From NCBI GenBank assembly GCA_022563855.1, contig JADFMN010000002.1, positions 310,001-374,000 on the forward strand: 64,000 nt of DNA. Direction: 5' to 3'. The stretch comes from Armatimonadota bacterium (GTDB lineage Bacteria > Armatimonadota > Fimbriimonadia > Fimbriimonadales > Fimbriimonadaceae). The notes below the pieces were generated by a model. The model was given only the letters and a program-made list of their open reading frames with translations. It did not search any database and was not told the DNA's origin. The position numbers and the translations under genes are program-made. Below are positions 61,514-64,000 of this stretch, piece after piece; the stretch's first letter is position 1, and each line of letters begins with the position of its first letter.

Positions 61514-62892
61514 AGCGCGAGCATTTTGGTACCGATGGAGTGCGAGGCGTCGCCAACGAAAAGCTGACGCCCGAGTTCTGTATGCGACTGGGTCGCGCAG
61601 CCGGACGCTGGCTGCTCGAGCAAGGCGGTGAGCCGAGAGCTGTGATCGGGAGGGACACGCGCAGGAGCGGGCCGATGTTGGGCGCGTCGTTCGCAGCTGG
61701 GCTCTGTGCCGTCGGCGTGGACGTCGAGGCGCTCGGTGTCGTTCCTACCGGGTGCATCAGTTACGTCGCCCGCACGCAGGGGTTCGGCCTGGGCGGCGTG
61801 ATCAGCGCCAGCCACAACCCTGCGCCTGACAACGGAATCAAGCTGATGGGCTGTGACGGTCGCAAGTTGTCAGAAGAAGCGGAACTGCGAATCGAACGGT
61901 TCATGGACGCGGACGGTCTGCCGTGTCCGACCGGCGGAGGCGTCGGTTGGCTCAACGCCTCCGCAGAACTGACCGCCGCGTATTCAGAGTTCCTGATCGG
62001 GCTGCTGCCCGAGCGGCTGGACGGGATGAAACTGGCGGTCGATACCGCGAACGGCGCCGCTTACGCCATGGCGCCCAAGATGCTCAGAGAGCTTGGCGCC
62101 GAGGTTGTGACCTTGGGAGATGAGCCTGACGGCATGAACATCAATCGGGAGTGCGGGGCGACGAGTCCAGAAGCTGTACAGAAGCTCGTCTGCGATACCG
62201 GTGCGGACCTGGGAATCTCGTTTGACGGCGACGCCGACAGGGCCGTCTTTTGCGACGAGACCGGTCGGCTGATCAACGGCGATCGGACGATGGCGATCTG
62301 GTGCGTTCACTGGGGCGATTCCAGCCGGTTCGATCCAAAGGTCGTCGTCGGCACCGTGATGAGCAACGGGGGCTTCGAGCAGTACCTGAACGCTTCAGGC
62401 ATCCAGCTCGTGCGCACCCCGGTCGGCGACAAGCATATCGGCGCTCGATTGGTCGAACTCGGCGGCAAGATCGGCGGTGAGCAGAGCGGTCACATCATTT
62501 TTTCCGAACACGCGCCAACGGGAGATGGGCTCGTTACCGCGCTCGAACTTCTGAGAGTCATCCGGCGCGAGGGGCGTCCAGCATCGTCATACGTCGCAGC
62601 GTTCGACAATTGGCCGCAAACCTTGATCAACGTCGCGGTCGACAACTGCGGCGATTGGGAGTCGCGTCCGGAAATTGTAGACGCTCTCAGTAGAGCCGAG
62701 GAGGCGCTTGCCGGCAGAGGGCGCGTCGTCGTGCGGGCTAGCGGCACACAGCCGTTGATACGTGTAATGGTCGAGGCGGACGACGCCGCGCTGAGGGACA
62801 GCGAGGCATCGAGAATCGTCGCCGCGCTGAAGTCTGCGCTGAACGGCAGCGTCTACAGCCAAGTGGATCTCACTCATGCTTTGGGCGATTGA
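61510..62892 (+). CDS. glmM: phosphoglucosamine mutase
   Basis: 460-residue enzyme converting glucosamine-6-P to glucosamine-1-P for cell-wall precursors. FGTDGVRGVAN at the N-terminus, phosphoserine loop ISASHNPAPDNGIK (~residue 100), metal loop DGDADR, and RASGTQPLIRVMVEA for phosphate binding. GTG start overlaps the grpE TGA. Its 3' end overlaps coaX by 17 bases. Confidence 0.96.
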   Translation: MKREHFGTDGVRGVANEKLTPEFCMRLGRAAGRWLLEQGGEPRAVIGRDTRRSGPMLGASFAAGLCAVGVDVEALGVVPTGCISYVARTQGFGLGGVISASHNPAPDNGIKLMGCDGRKLSEEAELRIERFMDADGLPCPTGGGVGWLNASAELTAAYSEFLIGLLPERLDGMKLAVDTANGAAYAMAPKMLRELGAEVVTLGDEPDGMNINRECGATSPEAVQKLVCDTGADLGISFDGDADRAVFCDETGRLINGDRTMAIWCVHWGDSSRFDPKVVVGTVMSNGGFEQYLNASGIQLVRTPVGDKHIGARLVELGGKIGGEQSGHIIFSEHAPTGDGLVTALELLRVIRREGRPASSYVAAFDNWPQTLINVAVDNCGDWESRPEIVDALSRAEEALAGRGRVVVRASGTQPLIRVMVEADDAALRDSEASRIVAALKSALNGSVYSQVDLTHALGD

Positions 62893-63643
62893 CGTTGGCA
62901 ATACTCAGACCGTCGTCGGATTGCACGACGGGTCAGGCTGGAAGCACGTTTGGCGAGTCCAGACGCAGCGCGAAGGCACGGAGGACGAATTCGGCTCGAC
63001 CATGCACAGCTTGTGCTCGCTATCCGGAGTTGCGTTCGAAGCGGATGGCCTGGTAGCGGCGTCCGTCGTTCCTGCTCTTGATCGCACGCTGGAGCGGTTT
63101 GCCGAGCGTTGGCTCAAGGCTCCTATTCGGATGCTTAGCTCTGGGGAGCAGGTCGGTCTGCCGGTGGATTACTCGCCGGAACACGCGGTCGGCGCTGACC
63201 GCATCGCCAACGCGATCGCGGCTCTTGAAATCAGCGATCCGCCTGTCGTCGTCGTCGACTTCGGCACTGCGACGACGATCGACTGCGTCGATGCGACCGG
63301 CTGTTACGCGGGCGGTGCGATTCTGGCAGGCGTCGATGTCTCGGCCGGTGCGCTAGCAGCGCATACGGCGAAGTTGCCAGAGATCGACTTGCGTGCGCCG
63401 AGCACCGTAATCGGCAAGAATACAAGGCACTCGCTACAGTCTGGAATCATGCTCGGTCACGCGGGCGCAGTGAACAGCTTGGTGCGGCGGACGGTCGATG
63501 AGCTGGGCGGCACAGCGAAAGTCATCGGCACGGGAGGGCATTGTGAGGCGTTCCGAGACCTGTGTCCCACGATCGATCTAATCGTGCCGAACCTAACTCT
63601 TGACGGGCTCGTCATCGCTTGGCACAGGCTCGGGTTCGACTAG
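62876..63643 (+). CDS. coaX: type III pantothenate kinase
   Basis: 255-residue first enzyme of CoA synthesis. ASKHA fold: AIDVGNTQTVVGLHDG (phosphate 1), GADRIANAIAA, VVVDFGTATTIDCVD (phosphate 2), YAGGAILAGVDVSAGAL and GTGGH near the end. ATG 62876 lies within glmM, an overlap of 17 bases. Third gene of grpE-glmM-coaX. Confidence 0.95.
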   Translation: MLWAIDVGNTQTVVGLHDGSGWKHVWRVQTQREGTEDEFGSTMHSLCSLSGVAFEADGLVAASVVPALDRTLERFAERWLKAPIRMLSSGEQVGLPVDYSPEHAVGADRIANAIAALEISDPPVVVVDFGTATTIDCVDATGCYAGGAILAGVDVSAGALAAHTAKLPEIDLRAPSTVIGKNTRHSLQSGIMLGHAGAVNSLVRRTVDELGGTAKVIGTGGHCEAFRDLCPTIDLIVPNLTLDGLVIAWHRLGFD

Positions 63644-64000
63644 CTCTTCGACCGGTTCGCCGAGTGCCAGCTTCTTGAGCATCTCCTCAAATCTAGCAGG
63701 CTCTTTCACCAACTTCTGGCCGAAGAACGTCGTGCCCATATTGAACGCGATCCCGCTCACGCCGGCGCGTCGAGAGTACTTGCTGATCTTGCCGGCGATG
63801 ATCCAGTCCGCCGCCTTTTCCATATTCGGCTCAGGCACGATATAGCGAGAAATCGTGCGAAGCCAGCGGTCGATCGGATGGATGTAGATTCTGTCAGCGG
63901 GTTCGACGGACTGCTCAAGGTCGAAGATGTAGACGATGTCCCGCATGAACGTCGATGTGCTCTTCGGTCCTACGCCTCTGATGTCGACGATACGCTCGAA
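63593..64000 (-). CDS. HhH-domain protein, 5' partial
   Basis: 135 residues visible, continuing past the window end. The upstream part reads RIVDIRGVGPKSTSTFMRDIVYIFDLE, a helix-hairpin-helix (GVGPKS) as in the HhH-GPD/endonuclease III glycosylase fold; then RIYIHPIDRWLR with a His-Pro-x-Asp typical of the catalytic-Asp region. The tail is Pro/Glu/Asp-rich. Probably a DNA glycosylase-like protein, but the cluster-binding Cys of EndoIII are not seen. Overlaps coaX tail-to-tail by 51 bases. Confidence 0.65.
   Translation of the reverse strand, partial: FERIVDIRGVGPKSTSTFMRDIVYIFDLEQSVEPADRIYIHPIDRWLRTISRYIVPEPNMEKAADWIIAGKISKYSRRAGVSGIAFNMGTTFFGQKLVKEPARFEEMLKKLALGEPVEELVEPEPVPSDDEPVKS

Overview
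This 64-kb window looks like a chromosomal stretch from a GC-rich, didermal bacterium. It most resembles the Armatimonadota, class Fimbriimonadia. That is an inference: the prepilin leader/helix form [20 protein letters not shown] followed by LFPVFAQAK recurs here, as it does in that phylum, and the mix of genes fits. Coding density is high, with start/stop overlaps of 1-4 bases inside operons and several tail-to-tail gene overlaps. I see no intact insertion sequence, phage or CRISPR array.

Layout. 1-4416: end of thrS, two small pseudopilins, tRNA-Arg(CCG) with a stray copy of its 3' end, and a large pseudopilin. 4958-8010: a regulator with cyclase, ATPase and TPR regions, plus a small downstream gene. 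8104-15768: a complex I cluster (nuoA, C, D, E, F, all minus strand) with foreign blocks between its genes: a pseudopilin and lipoprotein between C and D, a repeat-bearing spacer between D and E, and an opposite-strand dGTPase unit between E and F. nuoB is not here. 15824-18203: trpD-trpC-trpF. 18349-21623: ABC exporter operon. 21631-25623: SRP RNA, dnaX (with an A AAA AAG slippery heptamer), ybaB, recR, purD. 25645-29297: three tandem secreted paralogues. 29742-36617: purB, two tandem 750-residue secreted paralogues separated by a purB remnant, then a thioredoxin-like gene with an in-frame TGA at its active site. 36702-41728: SRAP, DprA-like, MTA phosphorylase, beta-CASP nuclease, ECF sigma/anti-sigma. 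41947-46765: a type IV pilus minor-pseudopilin operon with calcium-loop proteins. 46848-53989: ribulokinase, aroC, PCD, phosphoribosyltransferase, pckA, pseudopilin-like and LCP proteins. 54209-64000: pseudopilin/amidohydrolase/ATL operon, dispersed repeat, SDF transporter, tgt, der, grpE-glmM-coaX and a partial HhH gene.

Most notable points: (1) a probable selenoprotein, UGA inside a W-U-G-C-R motif with a bSECIS-like hairpin 21 bases downstream; (2) a tandem duplication of purB plus its neighbour, in which the second purB collapsed by deletion between GAGCAGC repeats; (3) a likely programmed frameshift in dnaX; (4) many TANNNT boxes 5-10 bases before start codons, implying leaderless mRNAs; (5) the interrupted nuo cluster; (6) a Tgt without the usual zinc cysteines.
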